This document shows positions 23,047 through 35,748 of a stretch of 64,000 bases of DNA, in pieces. The notes under the pieces are model-generated. The model was not told where the DNA came from. It ran no database searches and saw nothing but the letters and a program-made list of their open reading frames with translations. The stretch is from Toxorhynchites rutilus septentrionalis (taxonomy: Eukaryota > Arthropoda > Insecta > Diptera > Culicidae), in NCBI RefSeq assembly GCF_029784135.1, contig NC_073744.1, forward strand, positions 31,627,380-31,691,379, read 5' to 3'. The number at the start of each line of letters is the position of its first letter. Within the stretch, counting starts at the first letter, position 1. The position numbers were made by a program, and so were the translations under genes.

Positions 23047-25714
23047 TACCAAAAAAATTTTAATGGGATGATGAATCTACGGATTAGCTAAGTGAATGGG
23101 ATCCGAAATTGACCACTGATTAACGACTTTGAGATTGAGCGCCAACTCGGGTGTTGAGCGATCCAAAATTACATCAATCAATCTAGCATCTTTTTCATAA
23201 CTAGAACAAAATGATGAGATTTTTCTAACCAGCAATGCTGTCGGGAAATTGAGTTCCTTACATAGAATATGCGTGATGTAACTTGTTTGAGATTTAAAAT
23301 GTAGAACGGCTCGACAACCCTGTTGTCGAAACTATCAAATACAATTACTGTAGCATTTTTAGACATTCGACTAACGTGAGTTATAAGAATGTGTGATCAG
23401 GAGTTCAGTTGGTTTGCGACTTTTCTGATCTGGATGCTGGTAAAATGGGAGCTTCGCAAAAAAAAAACGAGATTAGAGCAATCCACTGCAGACCATTTCG
23501 AAAATTCATAACGTAATGACTGAACAATTTTGAGATGCTGAATGTATAACCATTATCAGGAACAGTTATAGTATTATTTTGTTTTCACGCACAGAAGCTA
23601 ACTGTAGAGAAGTTCTTAAGAAACTGAAGAGTGATACAAATAACTTTCCTGGTAATGTTGAAGTAATGAAGGAATAGAGAATAAATCACTACTATGACAT
23701 TGTTTACAAATTGCATAACGCCAAAAAATATGGATTTTGGACTTCCTTCCTCCCTAACGTAACGCAGGCCATACCCCAAAAATATAACAAGTAACATAAT
23801 CTCGACCCGTGATTACGTCATGATTATGTCGTTCGTATCTCGAATCTCATCTTGTTCGATGATATTTAAAATCAACATACAACAAATATCGTAACGTAAT
23901 CCTACGTCAACTATGTGGTCATGATTCGGATACAACCCTACAAGTTTCTTGGTAAAAAAAACATAAAACAGATAATAGAAACAAACTTCGATTTTTTCTC
24001 CAAAAAAATAAGGAATGTCCACGTTTGTCCACGGATGGGGAGGTTGGAGTTTGGAATCGTGATTTCTCTGTCCACGTGGTGTGTGGACAGCCCCAAAGAA
24101 GAGAAGATGTTTATTTCATTCCCTACACAGCCAAATGTGTTTCAATTAAACGAAGATATAGCTCATGTTAAACTATAAACTCAAAACAGGACCCCTTCAT
24201 TACCGAATATATGGCGAAAATTGTACTCTTAGGCTATGCTCGATAGCAGTAGAGATTTTCCACAAAAACATGTTTTTCCAAAAAAAACTGTCCTCCGTCA
24301 GTGCTCAATAAATTTGAAACAGTTATTGTGTGACACTTTATTTTTTTCCGCTGTGCCACTTATGTCTCAGAACGAACACTTTTTTTCCACCACCTGTAAA
24401 TATTTCCCCATATACATATTTTCGAACATGTTGAACCAGAGCCTCCAGGTGGGGCCTTCTATGTCAGTAGGTTTGTTGTTTCGTGCCGCGGGAACCTTCA
24501 GACATGTAGGGGCAGGCACACGAATTTCGCGTGACTATCGCATTAGACCGAGTTTAGTTTTTGTTGTTCCTATTGAGATGTTTGTTTGTGTGTGCCACCA
24601 TGTCACACCCCCACGCTGCCAAATTTATTGTGTGGAATATTAATTCGTCGGTTGTGGGCCTTCGACAAATCCGGGCACTATTTGCGGCCCAGGTTGATGG
24701 GGGACTAATTTACGATTTGGTTTTAGCTGACGGTAGATTTGGTTTATTTGATTTGAGAATTAAATTATTTCCATTATTTTATTATTATTTGATGTATATC
24801 TTCGAATAAATAACGATGCTCATTGAACCATCTGACGATGGTAGCATTGCGAGCTACCGACGCTCACACGAAAAGTGATTACGACTGGCCTGAGCTAATC
24901 ATTCTGAGTTATCTAACAGCAAAAACCTTACAGTTCAAGGCAGAATAAAAATGCTTCCTCCTTCCCTCCGTTGATGATCTGTTAGATCAGATTCATTCAT
25001 TCATCTAATCGTTATCTAGAGGATTAAATTCTGTGGGGCAGATTCACTGAAGTAATTTTCAATAGAAAACACTACAACTCGCTTGTCCAAGCATCACGGA
25101 CACGACAAAGTGCATAACTATCGCACTGTTTCGTCGATGAACGCCTCACCGTTAACCTTCAGTTCAGAGGGTTTTTCTCATTTGCATCTCTGTTTAGGCT
25201 GCACGATTGTATTTATCAACTATCGGAGGCAATTCTGGGGGTTGTTCTAGCGTTGATTCTGTATTTGGTTGCATTGTTTTCGGATGACCACTGCATTTCA
25301 TAATTTTTGATTCAATGTGAAGGCGAAGGCGAGCGGTAGAGTGCTAAATAATGATGATTGTTTATAACGATCTGAGCGCACGAAGTGGTGCTTCTTCCTA
25401 GTGGAAAAAATATATTTTCTGCATAAAATATATCGTGATAGATTTGTGATTAGTGACCGCCAGAGAAAAAAGATCCATTCTCAATGTACTGCATTAAACC
25501 GCTCTCCGCCAACAATTTGATCTAAAGTCTGTTCTATTCAGAATTTGGCCGCATATAATTCCCAATTTCTCCATGAGAAAATTAAGTACAAATTTGGCAG
25601 ATGTATATTTTGTAGTTTTTTTTCTATTACACTTAAAGGAAAAAAATACAAGAAAAATTATTCTGTTTCTCTGATGAAACTTCGAACTTTTCACTGATAA
25701 CCCCCTATCACTTT
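23047..25714. other. spacer without a supported gene
   Basis: I see no gene. The block at 23893-23908 (AACGTAATCCTACGTC) is a variant of the terminal palindrome found on repeats E and G, followed by an inverted 'tatgtggtcatgattcgg' block. A CACGTG-rich repeat copy lies at 24014-24097. The remaining open frames are short and compositionally ordinary. Confidence 0.45.
24014..24097 (-). repeat. CACGTG-rich repeat F, copy 2
   Basis: It reads aatgtccacgtttgtccac, a G-rich spacer, then gtccacgtggtgtgtggacagcccc. The last block is the inverse of the left end of copies 1 and 5, so this copy shows the family's opposite terminus. That supports inverted termini of about 24 bp. Confidence 0.65.
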
Positions 25715-25900
25715 CTACACAGTGACTTTGTCAACCGCATCTATAATTTTTTCCCACCATTTTTTCATATCAGGTGATGTTTTAATTGTTTTGCCACATT
25801 TCTTCATTTCACGCTTGACAATTATCCGATATTTTTCGGTAGGACGAAATTCTGGATAATTTGATGGATGGATTTGATGGAATTTGGTCGCATGAAGTAG
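25715..25900 (-). pseudogene. DD37E-type transposase C-terminal fragment
   Basis: The frame reads HPSNYPEFRPTEKYRIIVKREMKK and ends VDKVTV at a stop at 25715. It aligns by eye with the C-terminal region of the DD37E elements at 37.7 and 59.9 kb (PELRPIEKYWAIV...). The third catalytic Glu (RPTEKY) is kept. Everything upstream is lost where the foldback element begins at 25901. A second remnant with the same ending is at 32579-32632. Confidence 0.65.
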
Positions 25901-26235
25901 GAAAGGGTCTGGCCGGGTAAGGGAGTAAAAAGTGCCCCCAAACCAAATCACTAGCTGTATGGCAAATATCGTATAGGATATTAAATAAGAAATTTTGGCG
26001 GTTTATTTGAACCCCTATGTGGTTTGACGTAGGATCTATAGTGAAAAACGTACTTTTTCGTTTATTTCTCGCCATCCTCAAAAGATTCGAGATAAAAATT
26101 TTGAAAAAAATACTGAATTTGCATCTTACTACGATATATCATGAAAAATCATCAAAAAAAAAATTCATCAAAAATGTTAGTACTAAAAAAAATATTGAAA
26201 TTTTGAAAAAAAAATTTGGGATTTAGAGATTCAGT

Positions 26236-26804
26236 ACTACTCTAATTCATATTTAAATGTGTTTCTACGGCTTTTCTAGATATGTGTGATTTTTTTCAGA
26301 TTTTTTTTCAGTGTTGCGCGGTACCAAAAAATTTTTTTTTTATATTTCCAAATAGTCTGGCTGGGTAAGGGAGTAAAAAGTCCCCCAAACCAAATCACCA
26401 GCTGTATGGAAAATATTGTATAGGGTACTAAATAAAACATTTTGGCAGTAGTACCATATATTTGAGTCCTTATATGGTACACCATATGATCTATGGTGAA
26501 AAAGGCACCTTTTCGTTTTTTTTTCACGTCATTCTCAATAGCTTTGAGACAAAAATATGAAAAAAAAACTTAAAGTACATCTTACTGAGGTGTATCGATC
26601 AATATTTTCAAACAATTTTTTCATCAGAAAATCAAACACTAAAAAAATGTTTAAATTTATTTTTATCTTTATTTTAAATTAAATTTTATTTTTTTTATTT
26701 TGACATTCAGTACTACTCTAGTTTGTATTCGAATTTCTTCCTGCGTCTATTTTAGGTATATGTGATTTTTTTTAGAATTTTTAGAGTGTTTTTCGCGGTA
26801 CAAA

Positions 26805-26877
<73 letters not shown>

Positions 26878-27296
26878 TTACTCTAATTCATATTTAAATG
26901 TGTTTCTACGGCTTTTCTAGATATGTGTGATTTTTTTCAGATTTTTTTCAGTGTTGCGCGGTACCAAAAAAATTTTTTTTTTATATTTCCAAATAGTCTG
27001 GCTGGGTAAGGGAGTAAAAAGTCCCCCAAACCAAATCACCAGCTGTATGGAAAATATTGTATAGGGTACTAAATAAAACATTTTGGCAGTAGTACCATAT
27101 ATTTGAGTCCTTATATGGTACACCATATGATCTATGGTGAAAAAGGCACCTTTTCGTTTTTTTTTCACGTCATTCTCAATAGCTTTGAGACAAAAATATG
27201 AAAAAAAAAAACTGAAAGTACATCTTACTGAGGTGTATCGATCAATATTTTCAAACAATTTTTTCATCAGAAAATCAAACACTAAAAAAATGTTTA
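26236..27296 (+). repeat. tandem duplication of a ~410-bp arm segment
   Basis: Positions 26236-26655 and 26878-27296 are nearly identical, offset by about 641 bp, including the rare string gttgcgcggtacc. The segments between and after them are TA microsatellites. Almost no differences are visible, so the duplication is recent, or the two copies have been homogenised. A similar 375-bp tandem duplication occupies the opposite arm (about 28730-29340). Confidence 0.8.
26816..26871. repeat. (TA)n microsatellite
   Basis: An A run is followed by about 24 TA units, then a T run. It sits between the two copies of the tandem duplication in the foldback composite. Confidence 0.95.
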
Positions 27297-27326
27297 AATT
27301 TTTAAAATGAGTGTTTTTCGCGGCAC

Positions 27327-27451
<125 letters not shown>

Positions 27452-29407
27452 CAGGCATTTCGAAATTTTGATAAAAAATATTACTCTGAGACCTAATTTT
27501 ACTCTAATTTTTATTTAAATGTGTTCGTATGTGTTGTTTTTTCCACATGTAGCGTATTTTTTTCTTGAATTTTTAAGAGGATTGTGCGAAAAAAAATTGT
27601 TTTTTTGGCTTTTGGGCATTTTTTATTTATTTTGAATTTAGAGACCCATAACTGCTATAATATTTTTTAAATTTTGTTTTTCATATGTTCAAATTTTGTC
27701 GGTATATTTAGAGCATTGCGCTGTACAACTTTTTTTCTCGTATCTTAAAATATATGAGATTATCTTTACATTGGATTTAGATCGTTTACCAAATTCGTAT
27801 GAGTCAGCAGTACGATAGAGCTCTGTGAGAAAAAAATTAAGTCCTTGTGGAAAGATCATTCGGATTAATGAGAAGAACACTTTAAAAAATCCGATTTGTT
27901 TTTTTTTAATTTAATCTTACAATTGAAAACCAAGAATACAATAAAATAATCGATTTCAAGAAAATAAAAAAAATTATGCAGACGATGAAGAAAATTATTT
28001 TTGTGCGTCGCAATGCTCTTAAAAATTCAGGAAAAATTACGCCACATGTAGAAAAAAGACACATACGAACGCATTCAAATTAAAATTTGAGCAGATGTGG
28101 GTCTCAAAGTTATATTTTTTTTCAAAATTTCGAAATGCCAGAAAATCTATAACATTTTTTTGTAATGTGTATTAATTTTTTTTTATTATTAAATGAAAAA
28201 ATAGCTTGAAGATATTTGAAAAAATAGTTTGAAGATATTTATCAATCTAGAAAAGCCGTAGGAGCACATTTAAATATGAATTAGAGTAGTACTGAATCTC
28301 CAAATCCCAAAAAAAAATTTAAGAATTTCAATATTTTTTTTAGTACTAAAATTTTTGATGAAATTTTTTTTAATGTTTTTTCTTGATACACCGTAGTAAG
28401 ATGCACATTCAGTATTTTTTTCAAATTTTTATCTCGGATCTGTTGAGGATGGCGTGAAATAAACGAAAAAGTACGTTTTTCACCATAGATCCTATGGGGT
28501 TCAAATAAACCGCCAAAATTTCTTATTTAATATCCTATACAATATTTGCCATACAGATGGTGATTTGGCTTGGGGGACTTTTTACTCCCTTACCTAGCCA
28601 GACGTTTTGGAAATATATAAAAAAAAATTTTGTACCGCGCAACACTGAAAAAAATCACACATATCTAGAAAAGCCATATAAACACATTTAAATATGAATT
28701 AGAGTAGTACTGAATCTCTAAATCCCAATAAATTTTTTTTCAGAATTTCAAATTTTTTTTTAGTACTAAAATGTTTTTTTTGTAATTTTTCTTGATACAC
28801 CGTAGTGAGATGCAAATTCAGTATTTTTTTCAAATTTTTATCTCGAATCTTTTGAGGATGGCGGGAAATAAACGAAAAAGTACGTTTTTCACTATAGATC
28901 CTACGTCAAACCACATAGGGGTTCAAATAAACTGCCAAAATTTCTTATTTAATATCCTATACAATATTTGCCATACAGATGGTGATTTGGCTTGGGGGAC
29001 TTTTTACTCCCTTACCTAGCCAGACGTTTTGGAAATATATAAAAAAAAATTTTGTACCGCGCAACACTGAAAAAAATCACACATATCTAGAAAAGCCATA
29101 TAAATAAATTTTTTTTCAGAATTTCAAATTTTTTTTAGTACTAAAATGTTTTTTTTGTAATTTTTCTTGATACACCGTAGTGAGATGCAAATTCAGTATT
29201 TTTTTCAAATTTTTATCTCGAATCTTTTGAGGATGGCGGGAAATAAACGAAAAAGTACGTTTTTCACTATAGATCCTACGTCAAACCACATAGGGGTTCA
29301 AATAAACTGCCAAAATTTCTTATTTAATATCCTTTACAATATTTGCCATACAGCTAGTGATTTGGTTTGGGGGCACTTTTTACTCCGTTACCCGGCCAGG
29401 CCCTTTC

Positions 29408-30096
29408 TCAGCATAAGATTTCATTTTGTAGGTTTTTTAAGGGAGTATTCTAGAGGGAGTATTAAGGGAGTATTCTAGAAATTTGAAAAAAGTCAAAAAA
29501 ATTTTCCTTCATAATTCTATAGTTTAGGCATACAAGAATATATCATAGAAAGGACTTATCGAAAATCCTATTATTTTACGAGTTAGAGCCATTTTAGTGA
29601 TGCTTTATTTAACCTGGTACGGCCATAACAATGAACTTCAAAAGTGTTTTTCTCGAAACTAGTTTTTTTCAAACTGGCGAACACGATATCTCAAGTTCTA
29701 CTGAACCGATTCATGTCAAATTTATATGGGTGCAATTTGCAGGCATCTCTCTATCGCATGATTCTCTAAAAAAATAATATTTTTTAAATTTTACTATTTT
29801 TAAAAAATCGGGAAAAAAAGAAAAACTTGTTTTTGTTTTTCGAACGGCCACCATTTTGTCAAAAAAGATGTTTTTGACTTGTCCGAGGTTCATGCGATAG
29901 CGCCATTTTTACTGATTCAGAATCTGTTCGATTTTTTTGTTTCATATAAGCAGAAGGGCTTGAATCGTGTACGCCGTGGCACAACTTTTTTTCTAACCCT
30001 CTCACTTCATCAGCTCATAACTATTCTAGTTATGAATGTTTTTTCTCCGTTCAATTTTTGTTTTATTATCAAAAGATAGATGAACAAATAATGATA
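29408..30096. other. spacer between foldback and Tc1-like element
   Basis: No gene is visible. The sequence is T-rich with short open frames only. The block gggagtattctag is duplicated at about 29440-29480. Confidence 0.45.
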
Positions 30097-30350
30097 CAGT
30101 GGTAGACATTCGTTTAGCCGCACCCTATTTTTCCTCAACATTTTTAAAAATTGCTCATTCTTTTGTTCAGTTTTGCTCATTAAAGACGATTATTGTTTAT
30201 TCTCATCGAATTCATTGTGAAAAAAGCAACAATTCACTTTTTATTTTCAAAATAATTCAAATATGTGAAAGTAGGGTGGACATTCTTTTGGCCGTACCTT
30301 CAAATTTCAATAAAAAAAATTATTGTGCGCCAACGAGTTCAATCGGTAGC

Positions 30351-31276
30351 TTATCGGATCACTTTGAAAATTCGATTTGGCGTCGAGTCAAATAGCTTTT
30401 GAAGTGTTGCCAAACACTCCTGAATTACTGCCTTGAGACTGGAAATGTTGCCAAATTGTCATCCGTTTGCATAGACCAGCCCGGCCAAGATTCCCCATAG
30501 TTTCTCTTCATGGGATTGCAAGCGGGCCATTCAAGAAACGGAATGTCCTTCTCAGCACACCATGCATTTGATTGCTTCGAAACGTGGATCGATGCATTAC
30601 CTTGCTGAATAACGATGTCCCTCGGCAGCGTTATTCTCCATATGACCAACCAACTCGTCCTCCAGTAATTCAAGATACTTTTCGGAGTTCCTTCGGGTGG
30701 AAATGAAACAAATGGGAAGCTTGCTGTGATAGGAAAAGGCTCCCCATACCATCAAACTTCCGCCCCAAAGTTTCACTTCGATCTCACGACATTCTGTTGA
30801 CTTAAATCGTGCCAATAGCATTTGTAACAGTCCGGGCCATTCAAATTCCTTTCTTTTCCTAGAAAACACAAATTTCGCCATTCTAGTTACCATTCTATGT
30901 ATTATCGGGCGAAATTAAAACGGTTCTGCTTATGGGTGGCGGTCAGATTCAGATTTCTTTGAAGATTCTTCCACTTTATGTTTGGTGATTCGTTCAAGAT
31001 GTGCGAAAAATGTCTTTTCGTTACTGGAACAATCAGTTCTGCATTAATATGTGAGCAGGACAATCGTTTCTTGGTTGTTACGTGTCTTATTTGACCTTTG
31101 AGACGCAAAGTAACTTTGGTTATCCCTTTTGTAGGTTGTTTTATCCCATGTTTCGGATTCTTTTTCAAGAAACTCCGTACCACTTTCTCAGATCGACCAA
31201 TTTTTGTTGCGATCGAGTGATTAGAAAACTTTTCTTCTTTGAACATCTTTTTTATCTTCTGCTCCTCTACCTTCAA
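30351..31276 (-). pseudogene. Tc1-like transposase, multiply broken
   Basis: The N-terminus (from ATG 31276) has two HTH-like segments, FSNHSIATKIGRSEKVVRSFL and later a basic DNA-binding part ending FNFAR. The core is recognisable as WGGSLMVWGAFSYHSKLPI and SEKYLELLEDELVGHM. A frame change then leads to VIQQGNASIHVSKQ and EWPACNP, and after another shift LKAVIQECLATLQKLF to the stop at 30351. The first catalytic region is scrambled (FSRKRKEF), the second Asp is Gly (QQGNA), and the third acidic residue is lost in the disrupted NPMKRNY stretch. At least three lesions make it inactive. Confidence 0.82.
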
Positions 31277-31577
31277 TCGAATACCATCCGCTTTTCCTTT
31301 AAATTATACGTGAATCACTAATCTGATCAACTTCTTACGTTGCATATCTAATATTTACCTTGTAAATTGAACACTCCGAGGCCTTTTATAAAAAAATTCA
31401 GATAAAGACTCGTTGATTATACGAAAACATGATTTTTATGCTCTGTGGCGAAGCGTATGTCTCGGGAAAAACGACGTTTGAATATTTACATCGACCGAAG
31501 TCGCATAGTGCGTGTGTGAGTGTGTTGTGCGTCCTTTCAATAAAAGTGGCTTGAATATACTACCATTACAGCAAATA

Positions 31578-32304
31578 CGAGGGTCACTATTTACTATTTG
31601 GAATAGGAACAAAAACAAATAGTTAAGTTGCGAATATATTTTTATTGTTTTTCAAAGTACTCACCACGATGATCGATACACTTTTGCATGCGCTTAAACC
31701 AATTTTCAAAGCATTTATTCCAATCGACACGAGCCTTTTTTTTGAGCGATTGTCAAATTATGTGGGATCCAACGTGAACATAATTTTCGCACAACTAAGT
31801 GTTCATGTAAAATCGCATATGTGCTGGTGGAACTAATGCTTAGGGATGCCTCAATCTCACAATAGGTTACATGACGATCTTGCTTAATCATTTCGTGCAC
31901 AGCATCGATGTTTTCTGGCACTACAGTCGATTTTGGACGACCTTCACGAAACTCGTCGGACAGCGAACTACGACCACGATTGAATTCACTATACCAGCGA
32001 TACACAGTGGTTTTTGATGGAGCTTCATCGCCAAAAGTCAAATTAAGTTGATTGACGCACTCTTGTTGTGATAATCCACGTCGAAAGTCGTAAAAAATCA
32101 TCGCACGAAAATGTTCACGATTCAGTTACATTTTTTAACCGAGACCAAACTTTCAACTAAATATAAAATAAACAAATAGCGTCCGTATGACAAATGTTCT
32201 GAGTACGTATATCGTCAAAAATGTCAAACTTTACGATGGAACCGTCAGATGGACTCACATGACATCAGTGTTGCCAATTCCCGAAATATAAATAGTGACC
32301 CTCG
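31578..32304 (-). mobile_element. internally deleted mariner nested in the Tc1-like element
   Basis: The termini are cgagggtcactatttactat at 31578 and the inverse gaccctcg at 32304, with TA on each side (31576-31577, 32305-32306). At 727 bp it is well below the full length of about 1.3 kb. It contains the beginning and end of a transposase on the minus strand but not the catalytic core. It interrupts a Tc1-like element, so it is the younger of the two. Confidence 0.85.
31642..32101 (-). pseudogene. mariner transposase with core deleted
   Basis: The N-terminal part (MIFYDFRRGLSQQECVNQL, TTVYRWYSEFNRG, GRPKSTVVPENIDAV, then CSRWIPHNLTIAQKK) is the mariner HTH domain and linker. An 8-base T run on the plus strand (31736-31743) shifts the frame by one. 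In the shifted frame the sequence is KARVDW joined directly to NKCFENWFKRMQKC and the terminal GEYFEKQ, with a stop at 31642-31644. The join removes about 200 residues, including all three catalytic Asp. The inverted repeats remain, so it could only move in trans. Confidence 0.82.
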
Positions 32305-32397
32305 TAAGTATCCCGATAAAAAGAACATTCCTAATTTTTCAGTGTTTCAAGTGTTTCAAGTTTTTTCCAAGTGCGGCTAAACGAATGTCTATCACTG

Positions 32398-33167
32398 TAT
32401 AATGAATAGCAAAGATATTCTTTGTTTTATTTTTACGGAGCGCGAAAAAACGTCCGAAATTCGTGACTCTACACTAGAATACCCGCTTAATGATGTTCAA
32501 GGGGAAAAAACATGAAAATTATTCGTCAGCTGTTCGGATGAATTTTCGAACTTTTCGTGTGATACCACCCATTATTTTCTACACAGTACTGTTGGTAACC
32601 GTATTTGCTCTCTTGTTCCACCACTTTTCCATTCCATGTGTGTTTCATGTGGAGAGTCAGCTTCGTACGGTGACGCACTAGATCTGCGTCAGTCTAATGG
32701 ACCCGAGAGTATCCTTGAAATTCTTCCAAAACACATCAGTTCCTCCCTGGAAGCTCTGACAAGTCGAACTATTCATTAGAGAAACCATACGCATGCATAA
32801 GTTGCTGTAGTTGTTATTGATACACTGTATCGCATGCTGCCTTGAAGACGACGAATGTTTGATGCGTGGATATGAAATACTCCAGATAGTTTTGCATAGT
32901 TTATCGAAGTGTAAATATCTCGCGCCGGCCCACGAACTTCTTAGCCAAAGGTGAGAGACGGTGGAAGAGAGCCTGTGAGAGTACCTCCAATTTCATCTCG
33001 GATCTCCTACAATTCAGGTGTCGGGGCCATATTGTCAAGTGTGAGAGCTCATCATCAACTAAAAAAAAAGATTTTTGAAGAATTTAGGCCCCTCTAACGA
33101 TAAAAATGAGCCTTCCGCCACTGCACAATGGTCCAGGAGATGTATTTAAGTGGAAATTAGCATTTAG
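32398..33167. other. spacer between Tc1-like element and foldback
   Basis: No intact gene. The only recognisable piece is the short transposase remnant at 32579-32632. Confidence 0.45.
32579..32632 (-). pseudogene. DD37E-type transposase C-terminal remnant
   Basis: Seventeen residues (MEKWWNKRANTVTNSTV then stop) match the ending of the fragment at 25715 (MKKWWEKIIDAVDKVTV), and nucleotide similarity extends beyond the stop on both sides (for example ttttctacacagt). It is too short to name on its own; the shared flank is the stronger evidence. Confidence 0.45.
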
Positions 33168-34579
33168 AGCTCGACAGTTGTTCTCTAGACAAAAACTGTC
33201 TTCGATAAAGTTGTTACGTACGATAGAGCGCTCATCTAAAATAGGGTGACAAAAATTGTTAATGAAATAAAAAATCTTACTTTCTTATCTTTATAGATAG
33301 AGATAAACATAGTTCGACAATGTTGTAGTCCCAGTTATTTGAGACATCTTTGAAGAACAAAGTTTTTTTTTCTATCTCTTGAAATAACCGATATAGGCCT
33401 TTTTCTAAGTTACGTTAGGGTTAACATGAAAAAAACTGTTTTTTTGCTCTAACTTTTATATTTCAAATTCTACATGCAAACTGTCTTCGGAAGACTTTTA
33501 GAACTTACTAATACAAATATAAAAATATAAAAAGACAGTTTTGATATAGAATTTGAAATATAAAAGTTAAAGAAAAAACCCGTTTCTTCATGGTTATGCT
33601 GATGCAACTTAGATAGAAAGCGCCAAAAAAATCTTTGTGGGAGATATTATATATAACAACATTCTTGAACAAAGTTGTTACATACGATAGAGCGTTTTTA
33701 TGTTATCAAAAATAGGGTGACCAAAATTGTAAAATAAAAAAATCTAACTTTTTTATCTCTATAGATAGAGATAAACATAGTTTTAAACAACTTTGTGGAA
33801 TATAACTTATTTATATCTTTTTATATAGTCGATTTAGCGCTTTGTTTCTAAGTAGCATTAGGGTGACGATGATAAGACTGTTTTTTTTTTGCTTTAACTT
33901 TTATATTTCAAATCCTACATCAAAACTGTCTTCGTACGACCTTTAGAGCTCACCAATTCCAACATTTTTCGATGCAGAACTTGTAAATATTGTGATCCAA
34001 ATCAAGTTTATTTATTTTTTCTCATGATTTCAATTTTAATATACTGAAACAAAAAAAAAATAACATAGTGTTGAAAATCACACATCATGTAGAGTGAAAT
34101 ACGCCCTTTCAATTGCCGCCAATAAACTTTGTTTATGTTTGAAAAGAGCGTATTTTTTGGGAAGAAATGTCAATAACTTTGAGTGAGTTGATATATTGAC
34201 AAGTTCTGCATCGCAAAATGTTTGTACTAGTAAGTTCTAAAAGGCTTCCGAAGGCAGTTTGTATGCAGAATTTGAAATATAAAAGTTAGAGCAAAAACAG
34301 TTTTTTTTTCATGGTGACCCTAACATAACTTAGGAAAAAGGCGCTATATCGGTTATTTCAAGAGAAAAAAAAATTTTGTTCTTCAAAGATGTCTCAAATA
34401 ACTGGGACTACAACATTGTCCAACTATATTTACCTCTATCTATAAAGATAAGAAAGTTAGATTTTTCATTTCATCGACAATTTTGGTCACCCTATTTTTG
34501 ATAACATAAAAGTGAGCGCTCTATCATATGTAACAACTTTGTCGAAGATAGTTTTTGTCTAGAGAATCACTGTCGAGCT
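33168..34579. mobile_element. 1.4-kb foldback element
   Basis: The left end agctcgacagttgttctcta and the inverse right end (ending gtcgagct at 34579) are the tips of arms of several hundred bases. Inside there are two arm copies in forward orientation (about 33168-33500 and 33655-33960) and two inverted (about 33535-33640 and 34200-34579), so the element is a tandem pair of hairpins. Each arm carries a block like gctctaacttttatatttca next to tagggtgac. There is no coding sequence. Transposon superfamily unknown; no clear target duplication. Confidence 0.75.
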
Positions 34580-35748
34580 GGAACAATGAAACACAAATTT
34601 CTGCATATCTCGAGAACTATAAATGTTTCTATGGTGGTTACACACTCCAACTCTTTCTGTAAGGATAGGGGGGGGGGGGTGGTAAACTGCCATAGAAATG
34701 ACATGCAAATTTCTGCATAACTCGAGAACTATTCAAGCAAATGGAACAAAATTTGGCATATGGAGGTTTTAGGGAGTAATAAATGTTTTTATGGTGGTTT
34801 GACATTCCTTTCCCCTCTCTAAAGAGAGGGGAGAGGAGGGTGCTGAACAACTCGAGAACTAATCAAACAAATGGAATCGTACTTAGCATATAGAAGTTTT
34901 AGGGATCGATAAACTTTTCTATGGTAGTTCGACACTCCTCCCCTCTCTCTAAAGGTGGGCTCCCACACTAATGAAACACAAATTTCTGCATAACTCGAGA
35001 GCTATTCAAGCAAATTGAGCCATATTTGGCATGTGGAGGTTTTAGGGGACACGAAACGTTTCTATGGTGAATCGACACTTCTCCTCCCTTTCTACTGAGG
35101 GCTACCATACAAATGAAACACAAATTTCTGCATAACTCGAAAACTAGGTTCTAGGGGCACGAAACGTTTCTATGATAGACACTCCTCCCCTCTTTCTCTG
35201 ATGCGGAGCGGGCTGCCATAAAAATGAAGCACACATTTCTGCAGAACTCGAAAACTAATCAATAAATCGGAACCAAATTTGACATGGGGAGGTTTTAGGG
35301 GGCACGTAACATTTCTATGGTAGTGATGGTGTGACACTCCTCCATTCTCTGGCAACCAACCATATTCGAACTAAACATGAGAAATGAAAATTTTCGAAAA
35401 ACACTGAAGGAAAATGAGAAAATGCGAAAAATTCCCATATGTTCTACAAATACACCGTGATAATCGTTGTTAGTTCATTTGATGTTTGTTGTCTATACAA
35501 AAAAAATGGATCGCCAAATGAGTTGGTGTGCAAAACTCGAGAAAGGAATATAATAGAGTGTCGAATATTATACGAGAATATTATAATGACGAGTTTTGGT
35601 AGAAGTACTAGGAAACTTATAGTAAAAGGAAATTATAAAGTGTCAATTAGAACGTTGAACATTCGTTTATAAAGAAAACGTGAATGTTTGAAAGTATTCA
35701 TAACAAAAAATACATTCTGAGCGGGACGAAGTTTGCCGGGTCAGCTAG
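34580..35748 (+). mobile_element. Helitron 3' portion with expanded internal tandem units
   Basis: The right end is gggacgaagtttgccgggtc, agCTAG at 35748, followed by T, identical to the terminus at 23046. The interior holds about six tandem units (near 34590, 34711, 34838, 34988, 35130 and 35238) built on 'tgcataactcgagaact', 'ggaggttttaggg' and 'ggctgccata' blocks, against three in the 22-kb copy. The 5' terminus was not found; the foldback at 33168-34579 abuts it. No protein is encoded. Confidence 0.75.

Larger units (their letters stand above)
30097..32397 (-). mobile_element. Tc1-like element carrying a nested mariner
   Basis: The ends are cagtggtagacattcgttta at 30097 and the inverse at 32397 (cagtgatagacattcg), 26 of 27 terminal bases identical, each flanked by TA. 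A related block, gggtggacattcttttggccg, lies inside the left end at about 30274. The transposase is on the minus strand and is dead. A second element, 31578-32304, interrupts the region upstream of the transposase. Confidence 0.88.
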
